A model generated the notes under the pieces. That model was not told where the DNA came from and searched no databases. It was given only the letters and a program-made list of their open reading frames with translations. A stretch of 64,000 bases of DNA from assembly GCA_963677135.2 (NCBI GenBank), contig CAXXLS010000014.1:372001-436000 (forward strand). Direction: 5' to 3'. A program made the translations under genes and the position numbers. Position 1 is the first letter of the stretch, and the number at the start of each line of letters is the position of its first letter. This document shows, in pieces, positions 17,116 to 27,756 of this stretch. Source of the DNA: Seleniibacterium sp963677135. Lineage in GTDB: Bacteria > Desulfobacterota > Desulfuromonadia > Desulfuromonadales > Geopsychrobacteraceae.

Positions 17116-17150
17116 GGCCCTGACCGGCCCCTCTTCAGGCGGTCAGGGCC
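17116..17150 (-). terminator. Hairpin terminator after cheV
   Basis: A 10-bp perfect stem, GGCCCTGACC with GGTCAGGGCC, and a 15-base loop lie just past the cheV stop codon. On the minus strand the stem is followed by a pyrimidine-rich GCTTTCTTTTCC tail. Confidence 0.6.
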
Positions 17151-17162
17151 GGGAGTTCACAG

Positions 17163-18119
17163 TTACTGGATATACTCGTCCATCAGCCTGATGAGTTTCT
17201 CGACCTCCGGTTTCGCCGCGTAATTGTCGGCCCCGACCGAATCGCATTTCACCTCCATGGGAGGGTTGATCAGAGAGGAGAACAGGATCACCGGAAGGTG
17301 TTTGTAACCGAGTTCTTCCTTGACCTTGCGACACAATGTCAGACCGTCCATCTTCGGCATTTCGATATCGCTGATCACCAGGCGCAAATAGTCGCGGATA
17401 TCAGCCTGGTTGGCATCGGCCTCCTGCTTTAGCTGCAGAAGACGCTGATAGCATTTTTCACCGTCGACGAACACCTCAAGCGCATTGAAACCGGCCTCCT
17501 TAAGAACTTTCTCCAGCCCGGAGCGAATGATCGTGGAATCTTCCGCCATGAGAATTCTGGCGTTATTCCGGTTATGAAGAGGTTCTTCCTGGCCGCAGGC
17601 GGTCCCGGTGGTTTTGGAATCATCCAGCACCGAGTCAGGATCCAGCTCACCGACAATATGCTCCAGGTCGAGAAGTAGAATCTCCCGGTCGCCGACATGG
17701 ATACTCCCGGTGAAGCGGGGTTCAAATTTAGCCAGAATGGGAGCGATCGGCTCGACGTTGCTCCAAGAGATCCGGTGAATCTGATTCACGCCGTCAACCT
17801 TGAAACCGTTGGTCCGGTGATTGAACTCGCAGACCATGACCACCGGTCTCTGGGTCTCCAGAGCTTCGGCCTGGTGGCGCTGCTTTAGGTGTTTTTTAAG
17901 ATCGATAAGGGGAATGGTATCACCGCGCAACAGCAGGGTGCCCATCATCGAGGGGTGACTGTCCGGTAGAACAGTCAGGTTCGAGGGATCAAAGGAAATG
18001 ATCTCCTTGAGTTTCTGGACGTTGATGCCGAGAGGCTGATTCCCGACATAAAACTCGATGATTTCCAGTTCGTTGGTCCCGCTTTCGAGAAGAATTTCCT
18101 GCTTGTTCTGTGTATCCAT
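17163..18119 (-). CDS. cheV: Chemotaxis protein CheV (CheW domain plus receiver)
   Basis: 318 residues. The N-terminal 150 residues are a CheW-like coupling domain (EIIEFYVGNQPLGINVQKLKEI, then GTLLLRGDTIPLIDLKKHL). The C-terminal 125 residues are a receiver domain: acidic pair in LMAEDSTIIRSGL, phospho-acceptor Asp in LRLVISDIEMPKMDG, Ser in ILFSSL, and Lys in AAKPEVEKL. It couples receptors to CheA and allows phosphorylation-dependent adaptation. No other chemotaxis gene lies nearby, so it is an orphan locus. The start at 18119 has GGGAGG six bases upstream; the frame remains open upstream but without support. It is divergent from katG across 360 bases. Confidence 0.9.
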   Translation of the reverse strand: MDTQNKQEILLESGTNELEIIEFYVGNQPLGINVQKLKEIISFDPSNLTVLPDSHPSMMGTLLLRGDTIPLIDLKKHLKQRHQAEALETQRPVVMVCEFNHRTNGFKVDGVNQIHRISWSNVEPIAPILAKFEPRFTGSIHVGDREILLLDLEHIVGELDPDSVLDDSKTTGTACGQEEPLHNRNNARILMAEDSTIIRSGLEKVLKEAGFNALEVFVDGEKCYQRLLQLKQEADANQADIRDYLRLVISDIEMPKMDGLTLCRKVKEELGYKHLPVILFSSLINPPMEVKCDSVGADNYAAKPEVEKLIRLMDEYIQ

Positions 18120-18395
18120 CGTGAACCTCCCAGACAGTGATAACCTGCGGACGGCATGAGCCGACATCGCGGTTAGAATAATATAATAAACCAATCCTAA
18201 ATTGCAACGCCGGAGGTTTCCCGCAGTACGATTTTCTGCAAGGCCCCTCACCAGGCAGTCCGCTGCGATTATTCCAGTCCGGCTGAGGCTATCCCAGGGG
18301 AGAGCGCCCCCCTCCCGAATCGTCCTCCGTCACCTCCCCTATCCTGTCAAAGGGATTCATGTCAGGCCCATTGAGAATTTAATTGCCGCGACAGG

Positions 18396-18423
18396 CTGAA
18401 AAAACAACTGGATCGGATATAAT
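18396..18423 (+). promoter_or_regulatory. Possible katG promoter
   Basis: A perfect -10 (TATAAT, 18418-18423) with a poor -35 (CTGAAA, 16-base spacer) lies 56 bases before katG. I see no clear OxyR, PerR or Fur site. The rest of the gap 18120-18478 holds nothing I can name. Confidence 0.4.
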
Positions 18424-18478
18424 TCTAGTTGTTCAAAAAATCGTCTTAAACTGTCTGACATCAAGGAGAGAGGGACCT

Positions 18479-20689
<2,211 letters not shown>

Positions 20690-20697
20690 CCCCAAAA

Positions 20698-20733
20698 ACA
20701 AAGCCCCGATGTGCCGAGACATCGGGGCTTTGT
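20698..20733 (+). terminator. Rho-independent terminator after katG
   Basis: Stem ACAAAGCCCCGATGT / ACATCGGGGCTTTGT with a short loop, nine bases after the stop codon. It also faces the 3' end of the convergent GntR gene and may serve both. Confidence 0.8.
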
Positions 20734-20760
20734 CCTGAGCAGGTCAAATGTCAGCCGCCA

Positions 20761-21522
20761 TCATTTAGACTGCTGGATCCACATTTTTTCCTTGTCTTCC
20801 TTGTTCAGTTTCATACGCACCACGTATTTATAGAGATCACCGCGGTAGGAACTCTGCACATATTCGATGGGCTTCTGATTTTTATCGTACATGATCCGTT
20901 CGACGTAAAGAATCGGCGAACCACTGGGAATTTCGAGCCGGGCGGAAACCTCCTGATCTGAAAAAGAGGCTTCGATGGTCTGAAAGGCCTCGTCAAAATC
21001 GTAGCCGAGCTTGACCTCGAGGATTTTCAGCATCGGCTCTTTGAGCAGCATGTCGCGGGTTATCTGGCTGCCGATGTCATTGGGGAGATAGTTGACCGTA
21101 TAGGCAAACAGGTAGTTATTGAGCTCTCTTACCCGCTGAACCCGGTAGACGGTATCATCGCTTATCTCGAGTTTTTCCTGGACTATTTTGGAGGCCGGAA
21201 CCTGGGTGATCTCGACCGACTTGGTGACCGATTTCGAAACCTGGTAAAAGAGGTCGTCCATGAAACCACTGAACTCCAGTCCGAGACTGTCAATCAGCTG
21301 GGAATCCTGGGTCACGAACGTCCCTTCCCCCCGTCTGCGGAAGACCAGCTTTTCCTGGTCAAGCAGGGCGATCGCCTGACGTACCGTCAGCCGGCTGACC
21401 TCGAAAATCCTGGCCAGTTCATTTTCCGAGGGCAGGCGTTCCCCCGGAAGGTACTCCTTGGAAACAATCCATTCCTGGATCTTGTTCTTGATCTGGTAAT
21501 ATACCGGGAGCAAAGTCGTCAT
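20761..21522 (-). CDS. GntR-family (HutC/UTRA subfamily) transcriptional regulator
   Basis: 253 residues. The N-terminal winged helix has the GntR pattern LPSENELARIFEVSRLTVRQAIALLDQEKLV (about residues 30-60) and GEGTFV. The C-terminal UTRA ligand-binding domain runs from about residue 95 to 240, with RVQRVRELNNYLFAY and PILYVERIMYDKNQKPIEYVQS. Such proteins bind a small acid or sugar effector and usually repress. Its own promoter (21611-21639) carries a GTATAC...GTATAGA element related to those before three catabolic operons at 5.6, 8.6 and 16.9 kb, which makes it the likely regulator of that regulon and of itself. The start at 21522 has an AGAGGA Shine-Dalgarno. Confidence 0.88.
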   Translation of the reverse strand: MTTLLPVYYQIKNKIQEWIVSKEYLPGERLPSENELARIFEVSRLTVRQAIALLDQEKLVFRRRGEGTFVTQDSQLIDSLGLEFSGFMDDLFYQVSKSVTKSVEITQVPASKIVQEKLEISDDTVYRVQRVRELNNYLFAYTVNYLPNDIGSQITRDMLLKEPMLKILEVKLGYDFDEAFQTIEASFSDQEVSARLEIPSGSPILYVERIMYDKNQKPIEYVQSSYRGDLYKYVVRMKLNKEDKEKMWIQQSK

Positions 21523-21610
21523 GGCGTCCTCTTTCTTCTCCCTACGCCGCTGGCGAGTCGGGAAAGCAGCTTTCCTTGAAAATCGACATAGCAAAACAAT
21601 TTATTATCTT

Positions 21611-21639
21611 ATCTATACAAGTATACATCAAAAAGTCAA
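21611..21639 (-). promoter_or_regulatory. Autoregulated promoter of the GntR gene
   Basis: Minus strand: TTGACT (21639-21634), 16 bases, then TATAGAT (-10, 21617-21611). The same GTATAGAT half-site as in the catabolic promoters is present. Its partner GTATAC (21626-21621) lies on the upstream side instead of downstream, so the operator geometry differs from the other three. Confidence 0.6.
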
Positions 21640-21698
21640 CCAATAACCCCGATTATCTTAAGACGCTCGAAAAAACGTGGCTTTTGCCGCTTTTCATG

Positions 21699-22478
21699 TC
21701 AGATACTTTTTATTTCGTTCAGCTGTTCCTGAAACTGTTCCGCGTCCTCCCCGCGCCCCTGATCGCGCAGGCTCCGCTGCAGAGCCTCAAGCTGACGCCG
21801 TAACTCGGGAACGACCTCTTGCCTCAGCTTATCCTGCAGTTCGGACCCCGCCCGGTGAAAGTCTTCGATAAAGGCGTCAACCGATTTCTGCAACTGCTGA
21901 AGTTCGTCGTTGGCCGTGGACGACTGCCAGGATTTTTCCATTTCGTCAAAAGCATCTTCGATCCGGTCGAGAGTCTCTTCAAGATCACTGCCTAATTTCT
22001 GGGTTCCTTCGGCAAATGACCTTTTGAAGTCCCTGACCGCCTTCTTCAGTTCCCGGGACGCCTGCGTTCCGGTCTGCTGCAAGCGGGCCAGAAATTGCCC
22101 GAGCAGCCCTCTGACCTCTCCCTTGACGACAGCACCGTTGTCCAGAACGGTGCCACCGGTCCGGTCCTGTTCGACAACGATGGCCGCCAAGCCGTCGTCC
22201 ACGGGATCGGGCGAGACGTAAAAGCGGGAATTTTCCGTTGCCCGGCTTCGATGTTCGGGATCAATGGCAATTTTGACCAGAAAATCGCCACCCGGTGTTG
22301 ACACGATTTTTTCAACGCGCCCGATCCTGTCCTGTTCAAAATAGACGGAGGCCCGCGGTGTCAGGTCGCCAAGGGTCTCACAACGGACGGCCAGTTCCAG
22401 GGGCGGTTCCTGGCACCCCCACAACAGGCAGACAACCAGAAGCCAGATGACCCGGAAACCATACAGTGAACTTTTCAT
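21699..22478 (-). CDS. Lipoprotein with MCE/MlaD-like domain and C-terminal coiled coil
   Basis: 259 residues. A type II signal ends in LLWGCQEPP, so the mature protein is lipid-anchored. Residues 30-110 resemble a divergent MCE domain (ASVYFEQDRIGRVEKI, DGLAAIVVEQ, VLDNGAVVKGEVRGLLGQ), as in MlaD-type lipid-transfer proteins. Residues 110-255 are rich in Glu, Gln, Arg and Leu with heptad spacing, a long coiled coil. It may contribute to envelope lipid traffic, but no Mla ATPase or permease is adjacent. The start at 22478 has GAGGGA at proper spacing; the ATG two codons earlier overlaps it. The family call is tentative. Confidence 0.55.
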   Translation of the reverse strand: MKSSLYGFRVIWLLVVCLLWGCQEPPLELAVRCETLGDLTPRASVYFEQDRIGRVEKIVSTPGGDFLVKIAIDPEHRSRATENSRFYVSPDPVDDGLAAIVVEQDRTGGTVLDNGAVVKGEVRGLLGQFLARLQQTGTQASRELKKAVRDFKRSFAEGTQKLGSDLEETLDRIEDAFDEMEKSWQSSTANDELQQLQKSVDAFIEDFHRAGSELQDKLRQEVVPELRRQLEALQRSLRDQGRGEDAEQFQEQLNEIKSI

Positions 22479-22504
22479 TTTCATTCCCTCAATAAATCAT
22501 AAAA

Positions 22505-23260
22505 TCAGTTACTGAAAGTCGTTTCAAAGGCAACGTAGGGTTTCAAACGGGGGGTTCCCCCGCCTTCGGAAACGGTGCGCAGGACCTTGTCGCCATCGAG
22601 GACGCGCGAGCCGGAGATCTGGGTGATCGGGGTTCCAGCGAAAGCCTGCGGACACAAGGGAGCGGATGGCCCGAGCAGAACGGCCCGGCGCGGCCGGTCG
22701 AGGGCAGCAACAAGGCCATTGAAGGTATTGTTGACCAGGCTGGTCGCGGTAATAATAGCTACGTCGCAACCAGCCAGAATCTCGTCAGCCCGATCCGGAT
22801 CGACGGTTCCCTCCAGGGCGCGGTTTTTTTCGATGATATCGAGACGACACCCCTTCTGACGCAGTTTCGGAACCAGGGGACCAAAATAACCGACCATGGC
22901 AACCCGGTCCGCGTCACCAACCTCCAGCAGCGCCAGGGCATCCTCTCCGCTGATCTCCCGGGGGCGCAGGGCCTCGTCGGCAAGGAGGGCATTGACGGTG
23001 GCAAACCCGATAGCCCGCATCAAGAGTTCGCTGCTGTCAAGAAAACCGAGCAGTTCCAGCGCCGGGCAACCAGCCAGAAATTCCCGGCGGTCAAGATGGG
23101 TGCAGCCGCTGCCTTCGCGAGGCGGGGTCCATGCCAACCCGGTCAGACCGTTGTCGAGCATGACGGCCGTGTAACCCAGACCGATGCGCACGTCGGCGAC
23201 TGTCCTCTTGTAAGCCTCCCCCTCCACAAAGCGAAACAGTCTGTCCTCGATCCTCTCCAT
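22505..23260 (-). CDS. DUF364/DUF4213-type protein
   Basis: 251 residues. The C-terminal half contains VAMVGYFGPLVPKLRQKGCRLDIIEKN, ADEILAGCDVAIITATSLVNNTF and VLLGPSAPLCP, the pattern of the DUF364 Rossmann-like family proposed to bind metal or a cofactor. The N-terminal part (ADVRIGLGYTAVMLDNGLTGLAW) fits the associated DUF4213. The biochemical function of the family is not established to my knowledge; members often sit near metal-uptake or molybdenum genes. Here the neighbours are an MCE-like lipoprotein and an AroE paralogue, which say little. The start at 23260 has GGAG six bases upstream; 23272 is an alternative. Confidence 0.65.
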   Translation of the reverse strand: MERIEDRLFRFVEGEAYKRTVADVRIGLGYTAVMLDNGLTGLAWTPPREGSGCTHLDRREFLAGCPALELLGFLDSSELLMRAIGFATVNALLADEALRPREISGEDALALLEVGDADRVAMVGYFGPLVPKLRQKGCRLDIIEKNRALEGTVDPDRADEILAGCDVAIITATSLVNNTFNGLVAALDRPRRAVLLGPSAPLCPQAFAGTPITQISGSRVLDGDKVLRTVSEGGGTPRLKPYVAFETTFSN

Positions 23261-23378
23261 AGCCTTCTCCATGATGTGAATGCAATCACAAGGTATTATA
23301 CCAAGACTTTCGCTGAGGATAACCGAAAAGCGCGGGTCTCGGAAAACGGGTCCCCTTTCTCAGCAGAAAGGTCAAAGA

Positions 23379-23409
23379 AAAGCGGCTCATGAACAACATG
23401 AGCCGCTTT
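23379..23409 (-). terminator. Hairpin terminator after the aroE-like gene
   Basis: A perfect 13-bp stem, AAAGCGGCTCATG with CATGAGCCGCTTT, and an AACAA loop lie 45 bases past the stop codon. On the minus strand it is followed by TTTCTTTG. Confidence 0.75.
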
Positions 23410-23453
23410 AGGATCAACCCACCCTTTCTGAGGCGGGTCCTGAGAATCGTCCC

Positions 23454-24374
23454 CTACTTCCCGGCAAGGGCGGTCGCGATACCGGCAGCCGTCCCCCCCT
23501 CGACCGGCAGCAGGGTCGGCTTGCCCTGGGCGGCCGTCAGGCAGGAGCGCATCAACCACTCTTTCGGCGCAACCCCGGTCCAGAGCTCAAAAGCTTTTTC
23601 CCCCTGGGCGGCGAGCATTCCCAGGCCGCCCGTCGCCATGTGGCCATAATGCTTGGCCGCCTCGACGAAAGGCGTCTCGCTGGAACTGTACACCATATCG
23701 AACACTCGGGCCTCGGCCGGCAGGGCCTGCCACGGGAAATCGACAAACCGTTCGCCCTTGAGACCGACGGAAGTCGAGTTGATCAGCAGGTCAGCCCCCT
23801 TCATCCCCTTGGCCAGATCGAGGGGAGAGAGGGAATAAACGTGAAATTCAGTCTTCGGGAAGGCCTTGGAAAACTCGCCGACCAGAGCTTCGGCACGGTC
23901 GACGTTACGATTGGCGATGCCAAGGGTTTTCACCCCGGCTTCGCATAATGCCACGATTCCGGCACGGCTGGCGCCGCCGGCGCCGAGCAGCATCACTTTT
24001 TTTCCGGCAGGATCAAAATCCAGATCGATCTCGAGAGCCTTGCTGACGCCGTAGACATCGGTATTGTAGCCGGTCAACTTGCCGTCACGATTGACGATGG
24101 TGTTGACGGCCCCGATCAGGCGAGCGGCCTTGTCCAGTTCGTCGAGGTGGGGACAGACGACTTCCTTGAGGGGAACGGTCAGGTTGACACCCCAGACGTC
24201 AAGCATCCGCACCGCGGCGATCGCCTCGGCGATTTTTTCCTTGGGAACCCGACAGGCTCCGTAGACAGAATTGATCCCTGCTTCCTTGAGGGCGGCATTC
24301 TGCATCACCGGGGACAAGGAATGAGCAATGGGATCGCCAAAGACCAGCATGACTCTTGTACCTGCTTTTTTCAC
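23454..24374 (-). CDS. Shikimate/quinate dehydrogenase family protein (AroE paralogue)
   Basis: 306 residues, longer than the typical 270-290. The substrate domain has HSLSPVMQNAAL near residue 18, the catalytic Lys in LTVPLKEVV and the Asp in GYNTDVYGV; the NADP domain has LLGAGGASRAGIV and ANRNVDRAEAL. The usual NVT-P-H-K motif reads NLTVPLK and the usual HNA is QNA, changes seen in AroE-like paralogues. The enzyme may therefore not be the biosynthetic shikimate dehydrogenase. The start is a GTG at 24374 with AAGGTG upstream. It lies downstream of a 400-base stretch without genes and is followed by its own terminator. NAD(P)-linked oxidation of shikimate, quinate or a similar acid is the likely chemistry. 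Confidence 0.85.
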   Translation of the reverse strand: MKKAGTRVMLVFGDPIAHSLSPVMQNAALKEAGINSVYGACRVPKEKIAEAIAAVRMLDVWGVNLTVPLKEVVCPHLDELDKAARLIGAVNTIVNRDGKLTGYNTDVYGVSKALEIDLDFDPAGKKVMLLGAGGASRAGIVALCEAGVKTLGIANRNVDRAEALVGEFSKAFPKTEFHVYSLSPLDLAKGMKGADLLINSTSVGLKGERFVDFPWQALPAEARVFDMVYSSSETPFVEAAKHYGHMATGGLGMLAAQGEKAFELWTGVAPKEWLMRSCLTAAQGKPTLLPVEGGTAAGIATALAGK

Positions 24375-24773
24375 GACATCACCTTTTCATCACAGTTCAA
24401 TTCATCGAAGAAACCGTATCTTCATTGACGCGGCCGACCCTGAGCACCGGGCATGCAAAACCTGGCCTATTGCTGTGCTGGCAGCACCGTCAAAAGGAGC
24501 AAATAAGCATTTCCGGATACGGGAATTCCGATTTTTCTACAATAGCTGAACGGAAAAGACAAGTTTCATGGGGAAAAATGGTGAAAACACTGCCGATTTT
24601 CAAAAAAATGAAAAGGCAGGTCAGTTTTATCGAACCGCCAGCAGGATTTTTTTTTGCACAATGGAACAATCTCCGTAGATCGCAGATTCCGGTCGTGCCT
24701 CTTGCCGGGGAGGCTCTGAAACCCTATCGGGGCGACCAGCGCGAAGCAGACAGGGAAGACGGCACCGTGGCGG
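24375..24773. other. 400-base intergenic region with no supported gene
   Basis: It lies upstream of the aroE-like gene and downstream of the MFS gene. Open frames on the plus strand have no Shine-Dalgarno and no recognisable protein sequence. An A/T-rich patch around 24595-24660 could be regulatory. No further signal was seen. Confidence 0.4.
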
Positions 24774-25961
24774 TCATTCCTGCTGAGGTTGTTTCCGCGA
24801 ACTCTCCGGGGCGTAGACTCCCATGACCACGGCCAGCCCGCTCGCCAGGGCGCCCAGGGCCAGGGAACTGGCCGCAAGACCGCACAGGCCCATCAGGCCG
24901 GTTACGAATAACGGCCCGCCGGTGAAACCGAGATCGCAGACGAACCGCCAGACGCCAAGAAACTGGCCCCGGCTCTTTTCCGGGGCCAGGTCCGAGCCAA
25001 TGGACATGATGACCCCGGTTGCCAGGCCGTTGCCAAAGGCCAGCAGCAGAGTCCCGGCGACATAGCCGCCCAGGGAAGGAAACAGAACCAGCACAACCAG
25101 ACTGAACGCCATGAAAAACGTTCCGGGGATCAGGGTGTATTTGCGCCCCCAGCGGTCCATGATATGGCCGCCCGGCAGAAACATCACGAATTCGAGAATG
25201 GTGGTCAGCGAGGCGAAAAAGCCGATCTGGGCAGCCGACAGCTGAATGGCGCTGCCGAACAGGGTAATCAGCAGGGGGCTCGCTCCCCGCAGACTCATCA
25301 GCCCGACGGCGCCGGCTCCCGAGGTCAGAAAGATATTCTTATTGGCCCGCAGGGTGGCCATGAAGGCATGGGACGGGGCCCCGTCGTTTTCCGCTCCCCG
25401 GCTGTCGTCACAGTAGAGAAATATGGTCAATGCCGACAGCAGAGACAACAGGGCCAGAACCAGCAGGGCCGGGACAAAACCGTACCAGGTCGCAATAAAC
25501 CCGCCCCCCAGCGGGCCCACGATACCGCCGATCCGCTGCAGGCTGGCCATGGAGGCGATGACCCGGCCACGTTCATGCGCCTCGCATTGCTCACCGACAT
25601 ACGACAGGCGCGCCAGCATCATCACCGCAAACGCCGCACCCGAAACCAGGGCGGCGGCAATGAACATGCCGCGATGACTGAAGGACGCAAACAGGACCAG
25701 GGCGAGACCCGCCATAAGATGGCCGATGATCATCCCCCAGCGGTCCCCGACCCTGGAGACCAGAAAGCCCCCCGGGACATCGGTGCACAGCATCCCGATC
25801 CCCCGGATACTGATAATCAGGCCGGCCAGAGCGGGGCCGTACCCCTGGTCAATGACGTAGAGAGGCAAAAGAACCAGGGACGCCCGCAGGCTGACGAAGG
25901 ATAAAAGAGTCGGCAGAAAAACGGGCAGCAGAAGGTGACGGAAGGTCTGACGCAAAGACAT
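24774..25961 (-). CDS. Major facilitator superfamily transporter
   Basis: 395 residues with about 12 hydrophobic segments. The loop between segments 2 and 3 has the MFS signature DVPGGFLVSRVGDRWG (about residues 60-75), and the matching loop in the second half is PGGHIMDRWGRKY (about residue 260). The conserved acid/Arg pattern GRVIASMASLQRIGGIVGPLGGG marks segment 5. It is a 12-TM uniporter, symporter or exporter of a small molecule; the substrate cannot be read. It is on the same strand as the aroE-like gene 400 bases away, so a shared shikimate-type substrate is conceivable but unsupported. The start at 25961 has only a weak Shine-Dalgarno. Confidence 0.85.
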   Translation of the reverse strand: MSLRQTFRHLLLPVFLPTLLSFVSLRASLVLLPLYVIDQGYGPALAGLIISIRGIGMLCTDVPGGFLVSRVGDRWGMIIGHLMAGLALVLFASFSHRGMFIAAALVSGAAFAVMMLARLSYVGEQCEAHERGRVIASMASLQRIGGIVGPLGGGFIATWYGFVPALLVLALLSLLSALTIFLYCDDSRGAENDGAPSHAFMATLRANKNIFLTSGAGAVGLMSLRGASPLLITLFGSAIQLSAAQIGFFASLTTILEFVMFLPGGHIMDRWGRKYTLIPGTFFMAFSLVVLVLFPSLGGYVAGTLLLAFGNGLATGVIMSIGSDLAPEKSRGQFLGVWRFVCDLGFTGGPLFVTGLMGLCGLAASSLALGALASGLAVVMGVYAPESSRKQPQQE

Positions 25962-26078
25962 GGGAAACCAGCAATCCTTATGTGATCAAACCGCCTTTCT
26001 TCCTATCGGAAAAGAAAGCCGGGGTCTTGGACACGGGGCGGTATCACCCTCGGGGCAAAACGGGAAAAGATGACGCGT

Positions 26079-26406
26079 TCAGGCTTCGTTTTTATGGAAC
26101 ACATCAAAAAAAAACGACACTGTCATCACTGATCTCACCGCATTTCTCGCAGCGCTGCTCCAACCGGACACTGGTCTTGCGGCATATGGAGCACCACTCG
26201 TAGATCAGCCGGTAATCGCGACGCCCGACATATTTTTTGAAGCGGCTGTGATGCTGGCCGCGCATCCGCCCGTCGGCATCCTCCGGATGGGTGAGGATCC
26301 GCTCCATGACCTGGCGGATCCTCTTGAAGCCGCGGCGGTCATGTTTCCGGATACGTTCCAGCTTCGCTTCAAAACAGGCAGTAGGATGGTAGGAATACGG
26401 GGGCAT
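26079..26406 (-). pseudogene. RelE/ParE-like toxin with inserted zinc ribbon, frameshift near the end
   Basis: The open frame ends at 26104 after 100 residues. The body is RelE-like: FEAKLERIRKHDRRGFKRI, then RMRGQHHSRFKKYVGRRDYRLIYEW. At the point where RelE proteins continue with a beta strand it has CSIC...CEKC (Cys 72, 75, 86, 89), a zinc-ribbon-like insert. A run of nine T on the coding strand (26114-26106) puts a stop right after VVFF; with eight T the frame continues as DVFHKNEA and then stops at 26079, which is the usual RelE ending. So the expected full protein is 108 residues. No antitoxin-like gene is adjacent, which would make it an orphan. Possible mRNA interferase activity is inferred from family only. 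Confidence 0.65.
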
Positions 26407-26818
26407 TGGACATCTCTATTGTCAAGTGGATCAAAGCAGTTAGGCGCTATTATACTGCTTCGGGAGCATCCTGTCTGCTGTCTTTTTCGAAAGCTCTGCT
26501 GCGGGTTGATGGGGCGCTGAGAAAAACCGTTGACGGACCGGAGGGCGGCGGCCGGTCTGGCTTGCAAAAACCCATGGCCAGTTCTATAGTGGCACCATTA
26601 TTGTTCCGTCCCCGCCACCACTAGCACGTTGCCAGCCGCGCGGATCGAAGGAGGGCTCACCCGTTTTCGGAGCGGTCCCCCGGCCATGGCCGATGCAGAG
26701 GGGACAGCCCCCGGGAACCCCGCAGTCTGACGCCGCCGACGGAGACAGAACCGCTTGCGACTGAACGCGACGTCGTTTCCGGACTTTTTTCGGGAGACCA
26801 TCCCATCAGGAGATCGCA
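26407..26818. other. Intergenic region without a supported gene
   Basis: 412 bases between the toxin-like gene and the TIM-barrel gene. Only a Shine-Dalgarno (GGAGATCGCA) for the next gene at its right end is clear. No promoter, repeat or RNA element could be assigned. Confidence 0.4.
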
Positions 26819-27742
26819 ATGAAACAGCAAGAAATCTACCGTTCCTGCCACGTTTTTGAAACTTTCATGCCCCTGCAGAGCAATGAGACCATGATGGTCG
26901 ACACCCTCGAAGGGCTGGCGGAATGCGACTTTTATCAGGCCATCGAAACCGGCTTTTTCTTCACCCCTGAAAACCAGCGCCGGGTCAGGGACTTCTGTCG
27001 TGCCAACGACTGGGAACTGACCATGTGGGCGACCCCGGCCCTGTTGGCCGAGCAGCTCAACCTCAGTTCCCTGGATGATCAGCTTCGAGAGACATCGGTC
27101 AGTCGCACCATTGAGCTCATCGACCAGGCTATGTCCTGCGGAGCCGACAAGATCGGCCTGCCGAGCGGCGACTATCCGGGGGACGACCTCTGCGAATCGG
27201 CAAAAGAGGCTTTGTACGATTCCATGAAGCAGATTGCCGCCGCCCTGCAATCGCAACCGGAGATGCAGATTCTCCTGGAGCCCCTCGACCGTTATGCTCA
27301 CAAAAAACAGCTGATCGGGCCGATGGCCGAAGCCATGGAGTGGTTTGCCCCTCTGCACGCCGAATGTCCCAATATCTTTATTCATTGGGACAGCGCCCAT
27401 GAGGCCCTGGGTGGCATCGACCTGATCGAGTCCCTGCGCCTGGCCAAGCCGTACCTGTCACAGTTTCACCTGTGCAACGCCGTCCTCGATCCCCGGCACC
27501 CCATGTATGGCGACTGGCACATGGATATCGGTCAGGCTCCCGACTATAAAAGCCCCGGTTACCTGACCCCGGAACTGGGCGCCAAGGTCCTGCGGGAAGT
27601 TGCGTCCTGGCCCGTGACGGAAGGCTGCAAAGCCACCTTCGTGGCCCTGGAAATGCGCTCCCACATGGGGGATGACATGTGGGCCAAGGAGCGCAGCGCA
27701 CGCCAGTTCCTGGCCCGCTGTTTCGAACTGGCGGGACTTTAA
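26819..27742 (+). CDS. Xylose-isomerase-like TIM-barrel protein
   Basis: 307 residues of the AP-endonuclease-2/sugar phosphate isomerase fold. Metal-ligand candidates are the Glu in QAIETGFFF (near residue 43), the Glu in ILLEPLDRY (about 160), the Asp/His in FIHWDSAHEAL (about 190), the His in SQFHLCN (about 219) and the final Glu in FVALEMRS. This pattern fits epimerases, isomerases and also 3-dehydroshikimate dehydratases. A good Shine-Dalgarno (GGAG, seven bases) precedes the ATG. The esterase gene begins 14 bases after its stop, so the two likely act together, for instance lactone or ester hydrolysis followed by isomerisation. The substrate is not known. Confidence 0.75.
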   Translation: MKQQEIYRSCHVFETFMPLQSNETMMVDTLEGLAECDFYQAIETGFFFTPENQRRVRDFCRANDWELTMWATPALLAEQLNLSSLDDQLRETSVSRTIELIDQAMSCGADKIGLPSGDYPGDDLCESAKEALYDSMKQIAAALQSQPEMQILLEPLDRYAHKKQLIGPMAEAMEWFAPLHAECPNIFIHWDSAHEALGGIDLIESLRLAKPYLSQFHLCNAVLDPRHPMYGDWHMDIGQAPDYKSPGYLTPELGAKVLREVASWPVTEGCKATFVALEMRSHMGDDMWAKERSARQFLARCFELAGL

Positions 27743-27756
27743 GGTCGCTGTCAACC

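Noticed and set aside
24356..24826. 156-codon plus-strand frame
   Set aside because: It overlaps the ends of two real genes, has no Shine-Dalgarno and low-complexity sequence.
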